Positions 17,983 through 28,411 of a DNA stretch of 64,000 nucleotides are shown here, in pieces (within the stretch, counting starts at the first letter, position 1; every line of letters begins with the position of its first letter). The notes beneath the pieces were generated by a model, which did no database searches, was not told where the DNA came from, and was given only the letters and a program-made list of their open reading frames with translations. The position numbers were made by a program, and so were the translations under genes. The DNA comes from Shinella granuli (GTDB taxonomy: Bacteria > Pseudomonadota > Alphaproteobacteria > Rhizobiales > Rhizobiaceae): positions 1 through 64,000 of the forward strand of contig NZ_SLVX01000011.1 in assembly GCF_004341885.1 (NCBI RefSeq). Direction: 5' to 3'.

Positions 17983-18453
17983 ATGGCCACGTTCCTCTTT
18001 CTGATACCGCCGGGTGCGAAATCCCAGGATGAAAAAGCCCGGATCATCCGCGATCGTTTTTCGTGGATCGCGTTCTTCGTGCCGTTCATCTGGCTGCTAT
18101 GGCATCGCGCTTTTCTGGCCGCAGCCCTTGTTTTCGCGATTGAGGCGCTGGGCTCGGTCCTCTCCGAGCATCCTGTCTTTGGCCTCGCCGGCCTCGGCAT
18201 CTGCCTTGCGACCAATCTTCTCGTCGCGCTTGAAGGCCCCACGATGATCGTCGCCGGCCTCACGCGGGCGGGCTGGAGGGTCGATGCGGCCATATCGGCG
18301 AACGACCGTGCAACGGCGGAAGAGATCTACTACATGGACATCACGACCGGCGAAGCGGAGACGCGTCGCACCGTTTCCCTGCCGGCAGCCGAAACCTCCC
18401 CGCGCCGGCACGCTCCCATGCTCGGCCTCGTCGGTTTCAAGGAAGGACGCTGA
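17983..18453 (+). CDS. DUF2628-type membrane protein within the his operon
   Basis: A 156-residue protein with two or three hydrophobic segments (about residues 28-45, 46-62 and 65-82) and a soluble C-terminal tail. I assign it to DUF2628 from the pattern near [20 protein letters not shown]; the function is unknown. GGAGG lies about 8 bp before the ATG. It sits 27 bp after hisB and 1 bp before hisH, so it is clearly cotranscribed with histidine genes. Whether it matters for histidine synthesis is not known. Confidence 0.8.
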   Translation: MATFLFLIPPGAKSQDEKARIIRDRFSWIAFFVPFIWLLWHRAFLAAALVFAIEALGSVLSEHPVFGLAGLGICLATNLLVALEGPTMIVAGLTRAGWRVDAAISANDRATAEEIYYMDITTGEAETRRTVSLPAAETSPRRHAPMLGLVGFKEGR

Positions 18454-18454
18454 G

Positions 18455-19096
18455 ATGCGCGTTGCAATCATCGACTACGGCTCGGGCAACCTGCGCTCGG
18501 CCACCAAGGCCTTCGAGCGCGCCGCGCGTGAAGCCGGCATCACCACCGAGATCGACCTCACCGACAAGGCCGAGCGCGTCGCCACCGCCGACCGCATCGT
18601 GCTGCCCGGCGTCGGCGCCTATGCCGACTGCCGCCGCGGCCTCGACGCCGTGCCCGGCATGGTCGAGGCGCTGCGCGACACCGTCGAGGCGAAGGCCCGG
18701 CCCTTCCTCGGCATCTGCGTCGGCATGCAGCTCATGTCCTCGCGGGGCCTCGAAAAGACCACCACCGAAGGCCTCGGCTGGATCAGGGGCGACGTCGTCC
18801 GGATGACGCCGGACGATCCGGCGCTGAAGATCCCGCAGATCGGCTGGAACACGCTTACCCGCCGATACGCGCACCCGCTCTTCGAGGGCATCCCGGAGAC
18901 GCTGCACGCCTATTTCGTGCATTCCTATCACCTCGCCGCCGAAAACCCGGACGACGTGGTCGCGACCGTCGACTACGGCGGCCCGGTGACCGCCTTCGTC
19001 GCGAGCGGCAACAAGGCCGGCGCGCAGTTCCATCCGGAAAAGAGCCAGGCGCTCGGCCTTTCCCTCATCAGCAATTTCCTGCGCTGGAAGCCCTGA
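18455..19096 (+). CDS. hisH: Imidazole glycerol phosphate synthase, glutaminase subunit HisH
   Basis: A 213-residue class I glutamine amidotransferase. The nucleophile Cys lies in GICVGMQLM, and the His-Glu pair of the triad in QFHPEKSQ. It supplies ammonia to HisF, encoded two genes downstream, for ring closure to imidazoleglycerol phosphate and AICAR. The ATG at 18455 is 1 bp after the stop of the DUF2628 gene and has AAGGA 7 bp before it. Confidence 0.97.
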   Translation: MRVAIIDYGSGNLRSATKAFERAAREAGITTEIDLTDKAERVATADRIVLPGVGAYADCRRGLDAVPGMVEALRDTVEAKARPFLGICVGMQLMSSRGLEKTTTEGLGWIRGDVVRMTPDDPALKIPQIGWNTLTRRYAHPLFEGIPETLHAYFVHSYHLAAENPDDVVATVDYGGPVTAFVASGNKAGAQFHPEKSQALGLSLISNFLRWKP

Positions 19097-19097
19097 C

Positions 19098-19828
19098 ATG
19101 ATCCTCTTTCCCGCCATCGATCTGAAAGACGGCCAGTGCGTTCGCCTGAAACTCGGCGACATGGACCAGGCCACCGTCTACAATCCCGACCCGGCCGCCC
19201 AGGCGAAAGCCTTCGAAGACCAGGGCTTCGAATGGCTGCACGTCGTCGACCTCAACGGCGCCTTCGCGGGGGAAAGCGTCAACGGCGCCGCCGTCGACGC
19301 CATCCTCAAGGCGACGAAAAACCCGGTTCAGCTTGGCGGCGGCATCCGCACGCTCGACCATATCGAAAGCTGGCTGTCGCGCGGGCTTTCCCGCGTCATC
19401 CTCGGCACGGTCGCCGTACGCGATCCGGCGCTGGTCATCGAGGCCTGCCGGGAATTTCCCGGCAGGGTCGCCGTCGGTATCGACGCCAAGGGCGGCAAGG
19501 TGGCCGTCGAGGGCTGGGCGGAAGCGTCCGAACTCGGCGTGATCGAGCTTGCCAGGAAATTCGAAGGCGCTGGCGTCGCTGCGATCATCTATACGGATAT
19601 CGACCGCGACGGCATCCTGACCGGCATCAACTGGGCCTCGACGCTGGAACTGGCGGACGCCGTCTCCATTCCCGTCATCGCCTCCGGCGGTCTCGCTTCG
19701 ATGGACGACATCCGCCGCCTCGTCGCGCCGGATGCGCGCAAGCTTGAGGGCGCGATTTCCGGCCGGGCGCTCTATGATGGCCGTATCGACCCCGCAGAGG
19801 CGCTGGCGGTGATCCGAGGAGAAGCCGC

Positions 19829-19832
<4 letters not shown>
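19098..19832 (+). CDS. hisA: ProFAR isomerase HisA
   Basis: A 244-residue (beta/alpha)8-barrel isomerase that opens the ribose ring of ProFAR to PRFAR. Catalytic Asp8 lies in [12 protein letters not shown], and the second Asp in IYTDIDRDG. Phosphate-binding loops GGGIR and ASGG are present. The gap to hisH is one base, and it overlaps hisF by 4 bp (ATGA). Confidence 0.97.
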
Positions 19833-20605
<773 letters not shown>

Positions 20606-20615
20606 GGAGAGGCAT

Positions 20616-20936
20616 ATGAGCACCTTCACCCTTGCCGATCTCGAACGCATCGTCGACGCCCGCGCCAAGGCCGACCCGTCGGAAAGCTGGACGGCGAAGC
20701 TCGTCGCGTCCGGACAGCAGAAAGCGGCAAAAAAGCTCGGAGAAGAGGCCGTCGAGACCGTTATCGCTGCGATCGAGGGCGAAAAGGCCGCCTTGACGAG
20801 CGAAACGGCCGATTTGCTCTATCATCTGATCGTCGTATTGAAAATCGGCGGCGTCCCGTTACAAGATGTCATGGGGGAGCTGGAGCGGCGGACGAGCCAG
20901 TCCGGCCTCGCGGAAAAGGCCAGCCGGAAGAGTTGA
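20616..20936 (+). CDS. hisE: Phosphoribosyl-ATP pyrophosphatase
   Basis: A 106-residue MazG-like all-alpha pyrophosphohydrolase for the second step of histidine synthesis. The metal-binding motif [13 protein letters not shown]...ETADLLYHL is intact. The ATG at 20616 has GGAGAGG just ahead. The last base of its stop is the first base of the coaA ATG (TGATG). Confidence 0.96.
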   Translation: MSTFTLADLERIVDARAKADPSESWTAKLVASGQQKAAKKLGEEAVETVIAAIEGEKAALTSETADLLYHLIVVLKIGGVPLQDVMGELERRTSQSGLAEKASRKS

Positions 20937-21931
20937 TGATCCAGGCAGTGCGCGACAAGAACCAGGCGGATATTCCGGACGATTTCGGCAATCACGACTA
21001 TTCTCCCTACCGCTTCTTCTCGGCAGACGAATGGGCGCGCTTCCGCGCCGATACGCCGCTGACGCTGACCGCCGACGAGGTGCAGCGCCTGCGTTCGCTG
21101 GGCGACCCGATCGACCTCAACGAAGTCAGGCGCATCTATCTGTCGCTGTCGCGCCTGCTGTCGGCCCATGTCGAATCCTCGCAGATGCTCTTCGAGCAGC
21201 GCAAGCGCTTCCTCAGCCTCTCGGACGAGGCGAAGACGCCCTATGTCATTGGGATTGCCGGCTCGGTCGCGGTCGGCAAATCCACCACCGCACGCATCCT
21301 GATGGAACTGCTGTCGCGCTGGCCGTCCAGCCCCAAGGTCGACCTCGTGACGACCGACGGCTTCCTCTATCCGAACGCCGTGCTCCAGCGCGAGAACCTG
21401 ATGGAGCGCAAGGGGTTCCCGGAAAGCTACGACATCGGCGCGCTGCTGCGCTTCCTTTCGGCCATCAAGGCCGGCAAGAAGGACGTCAAGGCACCGACCT
21501 ATTCGCACCTCACCTATGACGTGCTGCCCAATGCCTTCCGCACTATCGACCGGCCGGACATCCTGATCTTCGAGGGCATCAACGTCCTCCAGTCGCGCAA
21601 CCTGCCGGCGGACGGCAAGATCGTGCCGATGGTCTCCGATTTCTTCGATTTCTCGATCTATATCGACGCCGAGGAGACGCTGATCCACGCCTGGTACGTG
21701 GAGCGCTTCATGCGCCTTCGGGAAACCGCCTTCCGCAACCCGGATTCCTACTTCCATCGCTACGCCACGATCAGCGAGGAGGAAGCGCTTGCGATCGCGG
21801 AAAACCTCTGGTGCAACATCAACCTGAAAAACCTGCACCAGAACATCCTGCCGACCCGCCCGCGCGCCGACCTCATCCTGCAGAAGGGCCGGAACCACCT
21901 CATCGAGACGGTGGCGCTGCGCAAGCTCTAG
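20936..21931 (+). CDS. coaA: Pantothenate kinase, type I
   Basis: A 331-residue CoaA that phosphorylates pantothenate, the first step of coenzyme A synthesis. The P-loop [12 protein letters not shown] is preceded by [14 protein letters not shown]. The substrate-binding [21 protein letters not shown] and FEGINVL blocks are characteristic. Length matches the E. coli enzyme (316) plus a short N-terminal extension. It is coupled to hisE by TGATG. Ending a his operon with coaA is a conserved rhizobial arrangement (recollection). Confidence 0.97.
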   Translation: MIQAVRDKNQADIPDDFGNHDYSPYRFFSADEWARFRADTPLTLTADEVQRLRSLGDPIDLNEVRRIYLSLSRLLSAHVESSQMLFEQRKRFLSLSDEAKTPYVIGIAGSVAVGKSTTARILMELLSRWPSSPKVDLVTTDGFLYPNAVLQRENLMERKGFPESYDIGALLRFLSAIKAGKKDVKAPTYSHLTYDVLPNAFRTIDRPDILIFEGINVLQSRNLPADGKIVPMVSDFFDFSIYIDAEETLIHAWYVERFMRLRETAFRNPDSYFHRYATISEEEALAIAENLWCNINLKNLHQNILPTRPRADLILQKGRNHLIETVALRKL

Positions 21932-21937
21932 TTTTTT

Positions 21938-21987
21938 GACGCGATCCGGACGCAAACCGCTTCGCACTTTTGCTGGAGTTGCTTTAA
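21938..21987. repeat. Half copy of the ~106-bp mosaic repeat
   Basis: The segment ACGCAAACCGCTTCGCACTT through TTGCTGGAGTTGCTTTAA matches the right half of 62736-62841 with a few mismatches. It fills the gap between the convergent coaA and alkB genes. Confidence 0.7.
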
Positions 21988-21992
21988 GCCGG

Positions 21993-22610
21993 CTACGGAT
22001 TGACCCGGCGAAGCGTCAGGTTGATGCGTCCGGCATTCTTCAACAGCGTCGACGTGCCCGGATAGATCCGGTCGACCCCGTGAAAGATCAGCCGGCTTTC
22101 GCCACCGAACACGAAGACGTCGCCGCTCGCAAGACGGAACGACCGCGTCGGATCGCTGCGTGAAACGCCGCCGACGCGAAACAGGCACTGGTCGCCCAGC
22201 GAAACGGACACGACGGGCGCGGCAAAGTCGGTCTCGTCCCGGTCCTGGTGCAGGCCCATCCTGGCATCGGGATCGTAGAAATTGACGAGGCAGGCCTCCG
22301 GCGGCTTCTCGAAGCCGGAAACCTCGTTCCACAGGGCAAGAAGCCCGTCGGGAATGGCGGGCCAGGGGCGGCCGGTCTCGGGATGGGCCGGCTGGTAGCG
22401 GTAGCCGCCCGCCTTGTCCGTCACCCAGCCGAGCGGGCCGCAATTGGTCATGCGCACCGACATCGGCTTGCCGGTCCTCGGCATGCGCGGGACGAAGAGC
22501 GGCGCTTCGGCCACGACCTGCCTGATGGCGGCGACGAGGGCTTCCTGCGCCGGGCGGTCGAAGTGGTCGGGGAAATAGCGCAGCCCCGGGGCGAGGCCGC
22601 GCTCAGCCAT
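21993..22610 (-). CDS. alkB: Alkylated DNA repair dioxygenase AlkB
   Basis: A 205-residue Fe(II)/2-oxoglutarate-dependent dioxygenase that oxidatively demethylates 1-methyladenine and 3-methylcytosine. The iron ligands His121 and Asp123 (LHQDRDE) and His177 (FHGVDR) are present, with the 2-oxoglutarate-binding Arg195 and Arg201 in RINLTLRR. The nucleotide-recognition lid with SVRMTNCG is also typical. It is convergent with coaA and 24 bp downstream of the LysM/BON gene, probably cotranscribed with it. Confidence 0.95.
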   Translation of the reverse strand: MAERGLAPGLRYFPDHFDRPAQEALVAAIRQVVAEAPLFVPRMPRTGKPMSVRMTNCGPLGWVTDKAGGYRYQPAHPETGRPWPAIPDGLLALWNEVSGFEKPPEACLVNFYDPDARMGLHQDRDETDFAAPVVSVSLGDQCLFRVGGVSRSDPTRSFRLASGDVFVFGGESRLIFHGVDRIYPGTSTLLKNAGRINLTLRRVNP

Positions 22611-22634
22611 GACGCCTCTCGTGTCGTGCGCAGC

Positions 22635-23150
22635 TCACGCTTCCGCCAGGTCCGGAATGCGCAGCACCTGGCCGGGATAGATCTTGTCCGGATGGGACAG
22701 CATCGGCCGGTTGGCGTCGAAGATCAGCGTGTGCCTGGCACCCTTGCCCTTGCCGTAGTGGGATTCGGCGATCTTCCAGAGATTGTCGCCCTTCTTGACG
22801 GTGTAGAGGGTCGGCGCCCGTGCGGGCGCTGCGGCCTCGACCAGCGTGGCCATGTCGGCCTTACCGAGCTTGAGGCCGGAATCGGCCGGCACGACCTTGA
22901 GGTCGGCGGCCTCCACCCTGGAAATGCCGAGCGTGTTGCCGACGGCGATGACCGCCTTTTCAAACGCCGTCTGGTCGGCCACGAGCCCCTTCAACACGCA
23001 TTTGTCGCCCTCGACGGAGACTTCGACATTCTGCGTGCCGAGATCGAAGGAATCGAGTTCCTTCTTGACCGCCGTCGCTTCCGGCGCTTCGTCGTCGCCA
23101 CCGATGCCGAGCTTCTTGCCGGCGTTCTTGATGAAGCTGAAGAGACCCAT
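22635..23150 (-). CDS. BON and LysM domain protein (Kbp/YgaU-like)
   Basis: A 171-residue cytoplasmic protein with the layout of E. coli Kbp (YgaU), a potassium-binding protein. A BON domain (about residues 20-90) is followed by a C-terminal LysM domain (about 114-166, TLYTVKKGDNLWKIAESHYG to IYPGQVLRIPDL). There is no signal peptide; the start is MGLFSFIKNAGKKLG. GGAGGT lies 4 bp before the ATG. Potassium binding is inferred from the family, and peptidoglycan binding is unlikely without export. Confidence 0.88.
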   Translation of the reverse strand: MGLFSFIKNAGKKLGIGGDDEAPEATAVKKELDSFDLGTQNVEVSVEGDKCVLKGLVADQTAFEKAVIAVGNTLGISRVEAADLKVVPADSGLKLGKADMATLVEAAAPARAPTLYTVKKGDNLWKIAESHYGKGKGARHTLIFDANRPMLSHPDKIYPGQVLRIPDLAEA

Positions 23151-23257
23151 GGCTACCTCCCTGGTCTTCCTGCCTGGTTTTCCGAACTAAAGCAGAGCCC
23201 TTCCGCAAAGGAAAGGTTCCGTTTCACGCTCATCGGTAAACGGCCGGGTTGCGGCAA

Positions 23258-23692
23258 TCATTCGCCGCCGGGCTTGGCCCGCATGCGCTTGACGTCCGAC
23301 CGGCCCGACTTTTCCTTGAGCCGGCGTTCGACCGAGCCTTTCGTCGGCTTCGTCTTCTTGCGCACCGGCGGCGGCGGTTCGGCCGCCTTGAGGATCAGCT
23401 CCTTCAGCCGCTCGCGCGCATCCTCCCGGTTGCGCTCCTGGCTGCGGAAGCGATTCGCCTCGATCATCAGCACGCCGTCCTTGGAGACCTTGCGGCCGGC
23501 CAGCCTTTCCGCATTGGCCTTCACCCGGTCGCTCAGCGAGGGCGAGTTGCGCAGGTCGAAGAAGAGCTGCACGGCCGTCGAGACCTTGTTGACGTTCTGC
23601 CCACCCGGACCACCCGCCAGCACGAACTGCTCGGTCAGCTCCCAACCGGCGATCGTGATGGAACTCTTGATGTAGAGGGGGGCGCTGGCCAT
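23258..23692 (-). CDS. arfB: Alternative ribosome-rescue factor / peptidyl-tRNA hydrolase ArfB
   Basis: A 144-residue ICT1/YaeJ-type release factor. The catalytic GGQ motif lies in LAGGPGGQNVNKV, and the basic C-terminal tail (KKTKPTKGSVERRLKEKSG) is the part that enters the empty mRNA channel of stalled ribosomes. It frees peptides from non-stop complexes. In alphaproteobacteria ArfB backs up tmRNA. The ATG at 23692 is chosen because the longer upstream frame has no homology. Confidence 0.93.
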   Translation of the reverse strand: MASAPLYIKSSITIAGWELTEQFVLAGGPGGQNVNKVSTAVQLFFDLRNSPSLSDRVKANAERLAGRKVSKDGVLMIEANRFRSQERNREDARERLKELILKAAEPPPPVRKKTKPTKGSVERRLKEKSGRSDVKRMRAKPGGE

Positions 23693-23770
23693 GGAAATTC
23701 CTTTCCCGGCCGTTTTAACCGGCACCGGGCAAAACGGGAAGCCGCCACCAAAGAGGAAAACGCAGACGAA

Positions 23771-23795
23771 AAACCCGGCCACAGGGGCCGGGTTT
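23771..23795 (-). terminator. Terminator after pckA
   Basis: AAACCCGGCC (23771-23780) pairs with GGCCGGGTTT (23786-23795). Read on the minus strand, the hairpin runs into a short T-run. It lies 25 bp beyond the pckA stop and before arfB. Confidence 0.8.
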
Positions 23796-23819
23796 CACGT
23801 GAATCATTACCGGAAAGCC

Positions 23820-25430
23820 TTATTCGGCGGCGACCTTCAGGCCCGGCGCGGCATCGCGCACGCCGCCATCCACATGGTTCTCGAACTTCTCGAAATTCGC
23901 GATGAACATGTCGACCAGCTTGCGGGCCTGCTTGTCATAGGCAGCGCCGTTGGCCCAGGTCGAGCGCGGGTCGAGGATCTTCGTGTCGACGCCCGGCACC
24001 GAAACGGGAACCTGGAAGCCGAAATTGTCGTCGCGGCGGAAGAGCGCGTCCTTCAGCGAACCGTCCAGCGCGCTGGCGAGCAGGGTGCGCGTCGCCTTGA
24101 TCGGCATGCGGCGGCCTTCGCCATAGGCGCCACCCGTCCAGCCGGTGTTGACCAGCCAGCAATCGACGTCGTGCTCGGCAATCAGTTCCTTCAGCAGGTT
24201 GCCATAGACCGTCGGATGACGCGGCATGAAGGGCGCGCCGAAGCAGGTCGAGAAGGTGGCTTCCGGCTCGGTCACGCCGCGTTCCGTGCCGGCGACCTTG
24301 GCGGTGTAGCCGGAAAGGAAGTGGTACATGGCCTGGTCGGGCGTCAGCTTGGCGATCGGCGGCATGACGCCGAAGGCATCGGCCGTCAGCATGATGATCG
24401 TCTTCGGATGCGGCGCGCGGCCGGTCTTGCTGGCATTCGGGATGAAGTCCAGCGGATAGGCGCAGCGGGTGTTTTCCGTCAGCGAGCCGTCGTTGAAGTC
24501 AGGAACGCCGTTGGCGTCGAGCACGACGTTCTCCAGAACTGAGCCGAAACGCTGCGTCGTCGCGTAGATCTCCGGCTCGGCCTCGGCCGAAAGGCGGATC
24601 GCCTTGGCGTAGCAGCCGCCTTCGAAGTTGAAGATGCCGTTTTCGCCCCAGCCGTGCTCGTCGTCGCCGACCAGCGTGCGGTTCGGATCGGCCGACAGCG
24701 TCGTCTTGCCGGTGCCCGAAAGGCCGAAGAACACGGCCGCGTCACCATCCGGGCCGACATTGGCCGAGCAGTGCATCGGCATGACCTTTTCCGAGGGCAG
24801 CAGCCAGTTGAGCACGGTGAAGACCGACTTCTTCATCTCGCCGGCGTAGAAGGTGCCCGCGATCAGCACGATGCCGCGCGTCAGGTCGCAGGCGATCATG
24901 GTTTCCGTGCGGGCGCCGTGGCGCTCCGGATCGGCCTTGAAGGTCGGCAGATCGATGATCGTCAGTTTCGGCGCGAAGGCCGCAAGGTCCTTCTCGTCCG
25001 GGCGGATGAGCAGGTTGCGGATGAACAGCGAATGCCAGGCGAGTTCCGTGACGACGCGGGTCGGCAGAGCGTAGTCGGCATCGGCGCCGCCGACGAGATC
25101 CTGCACGAAGAGGTCGCGATCAGCCGCATGCGCCAGCATGTCGGCGTGCAGCACGTCGAAATGCTCGCGCGAGACGGCCTTGTTGTTGTCCCACCAGATG
25201 GCACCCTCGGTGTTCTCGTCGCGCACGACGAACTTGTCCTTGGGCGAGCGGCCGGTGTGCTGGCCGGTGAGGGCGCGGAGGGCGCCATGGGCCGTCTTGA
25301 CCGCCTCGCCGCGACCGAGGGCCTCTTCATAGAGGGCCTCTGCTGCAAAGTTGTACCGGACCGTGCCGTTGGTGTTGATACCCATCGCGGTGAGCCCCAG
25401 AGCGGGGTTGCGAACGCCGAGTTCCTGCAT
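23820..25430 (-). CDS. pckA: Phosphoenolpyruvate carboxykinase (ATP)
   Basis: A 536-residue ATP-type PEP carboxykinase, the entry to gluconeogenesis: oxaloacetate + ATP to PEP + CO2 + ADP. The kinase-1a P-loop [11 protein letters not shown], the PEPCK-specific [10 protein letters not shown]-type block (seen as [10 protein letters not shown]) with catalytic Lys, the metal site MHCSANVG, and the adenine loop after [12 protein letters not shown] are all present. It is divergent from chvI. The 291 bp before its ATG are AT-rich and contain paired operator-like sites (25543-25597). In Sinorhizobium, pckA is controlled by the LacI-family regulator PckR. Confidence 0.97.
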   Translation of the reverse strand: MQELGVRNPALGLTAMGINTNGTVRYNFAAEALYEEALGRGEAVKTAHGALRALTGQHTGRSPKDKFVVRDENTEGAIWWDNNKAVSREHFDVLHADMLAHAADRDLFVQDLVGGADADYALPTRVVTELAWHSLFIRNLLIRPDEKDLAAFAPKLTIIDLPTFKADPERHGARTETMIACDLTRGIVLIAGTFYAGEMKKSVFTVLNWLLPSEKVMPMHCSANVGPDGDAAVFFGLSGTGKTTLSADPNRTLVGDDEHGWGENGIFNFEGGCYAKAIRLSAEAEPEIYATTQRFGSVLENVVLDANGVPDFNDGSLTENTRCAYPLDFIPNASKTGRAPHPKTIIMLTADAFGVMPPIAKLTPDQAMYHFLSGYTAKVAGTERGVTEPEATFSTCFGAPFMPRHPTVYGNLLKELIAEHDVDCWLVNTGWTGGAYGEGRRMPIKATRTLLASALDGSLKDALFRRDDNFGFQVPVSVPGVDTKILDPRSTWANGAAYDKQARKLVDMFIANFEKFENHVDGGVRDAAPGLKVAAE

Positions 25431-25542
25431 GGTCCAGTTTTCCTCCAGGGCGACAAGACTGGTGTGAATTTTGCGAGAACCTAATGCGCACCTGTCACAA
25501 AGACAAGAGGGAAGTAGAAATTAGGCAATGATATCAATTAAT

Positions 25543-25597
25543 TAATCGATTTAAAGAATTATGTGACTTTTTTAATCGTTTGAATAATCGATTTAAA
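25543..25597. promoter_or_regulatory. Paired TAATCGATTTAAA sites between pckA and chvI
   Basis: An identical 13-mer TAATCGATTTAAA occurs at 25543-25555 and 25585-25597, 42 bp apart (about four helical turns). A related TAATCGTTT lies between them (25573). The core TAATCGATTTA is a near-palindrome centred on CG, as in LacI-family operators. By position it could be the PckR target for pckA; that is inference. The rest of this 312-bp divergent interval is AT-rich and has no gene. Confidence 0.5.
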
Positions 25598-25742
25598 AAC
25601 GACTCCGAAAGCCGGCCCGAAACGTCTCCCTTTATCTTCGCCACAATTTGTTCCACCTTTACCCCCAGGAAGGCGCATCACATCCAGGACAGGAAACGAT
25701 CCGAGGTCGGGAAAGGCGCCCATGAATATGGAGACTAGCAGG

Positions 25743-26474
25743 ATGCAGACGATCGCACTCGTTGACGACGACCGGAATATTCTGACATCCGTGTCGATCG
25801 CCCTGGAGGCCGAAGGCTACAAGGTGGAGACCTATACGGACGGCGCCTCGGCGCTCGACGGCCTTCTTGCCCGTCCGCCGCATCTTGCGATCTTCGATAT
25901 CAAGATGCCGCGCATGGACGGCATGGAACTGCTGCGCCGGCTGCGCCAGAAATCCGATATCCCCGTCATCTTCCTCACCTCGAAGGACGAGGAGATCGAC
26001 GAACTGTTCGGCCTGAAGATGGGCGCGGACGACTTCATCACCAAGCCGTTCTCGCAGCGCCTGCTGGTCGAGCGCGTCAAGGCGATCCTGCGCCGGGCCT
26101 CCAGCCGCGAGGCAGCCGCCTCCGCCGGGGCCGCCGGCAGCACGGCGAAGGCGGGGGAAGTCGCCGCCCGCTCGCTGGAGCGCGGCCAGCTCGTCATGGA
26201 CCAGGAGCGCCATACCTGCACCTGGAAGGGCGAGCCGGTGACGCTGACCGTGACCGAATTCCTCATCCTGCATTCGCTGGCCCAGCGCCCCGGCGTGGTG
26301 AAGAGCCGCGATTCGCTGATGGACGCGGCCTATGACGAGCAGGTCTATGTCGACGACCGCACCATCGACAGCCACATCAAGCGGCTGCGCAAGAAGTTCA
26401 AGATGGTCGACACCGACTTCGACATGATCGAAACGCTCTATGGCGTGGGGTATCGCTTCCGCGAAACCGCTTGA
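25743..26474 (+). CDS. chvI: Response regulator ChvI
   Basis: A 243-residue OmpR/PhoB-type regulator nearly matching rhizobial ChvI. The receiver domain has D8-D10, phospho-acceptor Asp52 ([12 protein letters not shown]), Thr in FLTSKDEE and Lys in FITKPFS. The C-terminal winged helix has [29 protein letters not shown] and YGVGYRF. With ChvG it controls exopolysaccharide, motility, acid response and envelope genes. I use the ATG at 25743 ([10 protein letters not shown]) as in homologues, with GGAG 9 bp upstream. An ATG at 25722 with AAAGG is a possible alternative. chvG follows after 99 bp. Confidence 0.95.
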   Translation: MQTIALVDDDRNILTSVSIALEAEGYKVETYTDGASALDGLLARPPHLAIFDIKMPRMDGMELLRRLRQKSDIPVIFLTSKDEEIDELFGLKMGADDFITKPFSQRLLVERVKAILRRASSREAAASAGAAGSTAKAGEVAARSLERGQLVMDQERHTCTWKGEPVTLTVTEFLILHSLAQRPGVVKSRDSLMDAAYDEQVYVDDRTIDSHIKRLRKKFKMVDTDFDMIETLYGVGYRFRETA

Positions 26475-26573
26475 AACGCGATTTCGCTTGCATGGACCGC
26501 GGCGGCGATGGCATGCCGCGGTCAGGCGGCACCATGCCGCCGGCATGAAGGATGAAGCCGCTTGTTGCAGACA

Positions 26574-28370
26574 ATGTCGGAAAAGGATGGGCCGGACAAG
26601 GATGGGGACGACGTCGAGGGCCGGCCCGCGCCGCGCTCCCTCCGCCGCCGCTGGACCCATCCCTTCACGCTCGCCCGGCGCATCTTCGGCAATGCCGTCT
26701 TTTCGAGCCTGACGCGCCGCATCCTGTTCTTCAACCTCGTCGCGCTCGTCGTACTCGTCGCGGGCATCCTCTATCTCAACCAGTTCCGCGAGGGGCTGAT
26801 CGATGCACGCGTCGAAAGCCTCCTGACCCAGGGCGAGATCATCGCCGGCGCGATCTCCGCCTCCGCCTCCGTCGACACCAACTCGATCACCATCGACCCG
26901 GAAAAGTTGCTGGAGCTGCAGGCCGGCCAGAGCATCACGCCGCTGCCGAACGACGAGGACCTCGAATTCCCGATCAATCCGGAGCGCGTGGCGCCCGTCC
27001 TGAGAAGGTTGATCTCGCCGACCCGCACCCGCGCGCGCATCTACGACACGGACGCCAACCTGCTGCTCGATTCGCGCCATCTCTATACGCAGGGCCAGGT
27101 GCTGCGCTTCGACCTGCCGCCGGTGGAGCCGGAGAGCACCAGCCTCATCGAGCGCATGAACGTCTGGTTCAACCGCATCCTCCAGCCGAGCAACCTGCCG
27201 CAGTACAAGGAAGCGCCCGGCGGCGACGGCTCGATCTATCCCGAAGTGATGAACGCGCTGACCGGCGTGCGCGGCGCGGTCGTGCGCGTCAACGACAAGG
27301 GCGAGCTGATCGTCTCGGTCGCCGTGCCCGTGCAGCGTTTTCGGGCGGTGCTGGGCGTCTTGCTGCTCTCCACCCAGGCGGGCGACATCGACAAGATCGT
27401 CCATGCCGAGCGGCTTGCCATCATGCGCGTCGCGGGCGTCGCCGGCCTCGTCAACATCGCGCTGTCGCTGCTGCTCTCCAGCACCATCGCCAATCCGCTG
27501 CGCCGGCTTGCGGCGGCGGCGATCCGCGTGCGGCGCGGGGCGAAGGAGCGCGAGGAGATCCCCGACTTCTCGGTGCGCCAGGACGAGATCGGCAACCTTT
27601 CGATTGCACTGCGCCAGATGACCAACGCGCTCTACGACCGCATCGACGCGATCGAGAGCTTTGCCGCCGATGTCAGCCACGAGCTGAAGAACCCGCTGAC
27701 CTCGCTGCGCAGCGCCGTCGAGACGCTGCCGCTCGCGCGCACGGACGAATCGAAGAAGCGCCTCCTCGACATCATCCAGCACGACGTGCGCCGGCTCGAC
27801 CGCCTGATCAGCGACATCTCGGACGCGTCCCGCCTCGATGCCGAGCTTGCCCGCAGCGATGCCCGCACCGTCGACCTCGAAAAGCTGCTCGGCGACCTCA
27901 TCGACATTTCCCGCCAGGTCAACACGCGCAAGAAGCCGGTCACCCTCGATTTCGTGGTGGACCGCAAGGACAATCCGAAGGCGAAATTCGAGATATCGGG
28001 ATACGAGCTGCGTATCGGCCAGATCGTCACCAACCTCATCGAGAATGCCCGCTCCTTCGTGCCGGATCCCGGCGGGCGCATCGTCGTGCGCCTGTCGCGC
28101 GGGCGGAACGACCGCTGCATCATCCAGGTCGAGGACAACGGCCCCGGCATCCAGGCGGAAAACATCGACCGCATCTTCGAGCGGTTCTATACGGACCGCC
28201 CCGCCACCGAGGATTTCGGCCAGAATTCCGGTCTCGGCCTTTCCATCTCGCGGCAGATCGCCGAGGCGCATGGCGGCACGCTGAAGGCCGACAACATCGT
28301 CGACAAGGCGACCGGCGAACTGGCCGGCGCCCGCTTCACGCTGTCGCTGCCGACCGGCAACCAGAAATGA
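26574..28370 (+). CDS. chvG: Sensor histidine kinase ChvG (ExoS)
   Basis: A membrane sensor of about 598 residues. A TM helix (ILFFNLVALVVLVAGILYL) and a second one (VAGVAGLVNIALSLLLSSTI) flank a periplasmic sensing domain of about 225 residues. A HAMP domain follows (NPLRRLAAAAIRVRRG). The H-box is FAADVSHELKNPLTSLRSA, then come ATP-binding N (NLIENARSF), G1 (EDNGPGI), F and G2 (SGLGLSISRQI) boxes. In rhizobia the periplasmic inhibitor ExoR binds this sensor. The ATG at 26574 is preceded by only a weak ribosome-binding site; TTG codons just upstream are alternatives. It is cotranscribed with chvI and probably with hprK. Confidence 0.95.
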   Translation: MSEKDGPDKDGDDVEGRPAPRSLRRRWTHPFTLARRIFGNAVFSSLTRRILFFNLVALVVLVAGILYLNQFREGLIDARVESLLTQGEIIAGAISASASVDTNSITIDPEKLLELQAGQSITPLPNDEDLEFPINPERVAPVLRRLISPTRTRARIYDTDANLLLDSRHLYTQGQVLRFDLPPVEPESTSLIERMNVWFNRILQPSNLPQYKEAPGGDGSIYPEVMNALTGVRGAVVRVNDKGELIVSVAVPVQRFRAVLGVLLLSTQAGDIDKIVHAERLAIMRVAGVAGLVNIALSLLLSSTIANPLRRLAAAAIRVRRGAKEREEIPDFSVRQDEIGNLSIALRQMTNALYDRIDAIESFAADVSHELKNPLTSLRSAVETLPLARTDESKKRLLDIIQHDVRRLDRLISDISDASRLDAELARSDARTVDLEKLLGDLIDISRQVNTRKKPVTLDFVVDRKDNPKAKFEISGYELRIGQIVTNLIENARSFVPDPGGRIVVRLSRGRNDRCIIQVEDNGPGIQAENIDRIFERFYTDRPATEDFGQNSGLGLSISRQIAEAHGGTLKADNIVDKATGELAGARFTLSLPTGNQK

Positions 28371-28411
28371 GCGGGGTTTCGCGGGAAAAGATGAGACCTG
28401 CAGGGAAAGCC

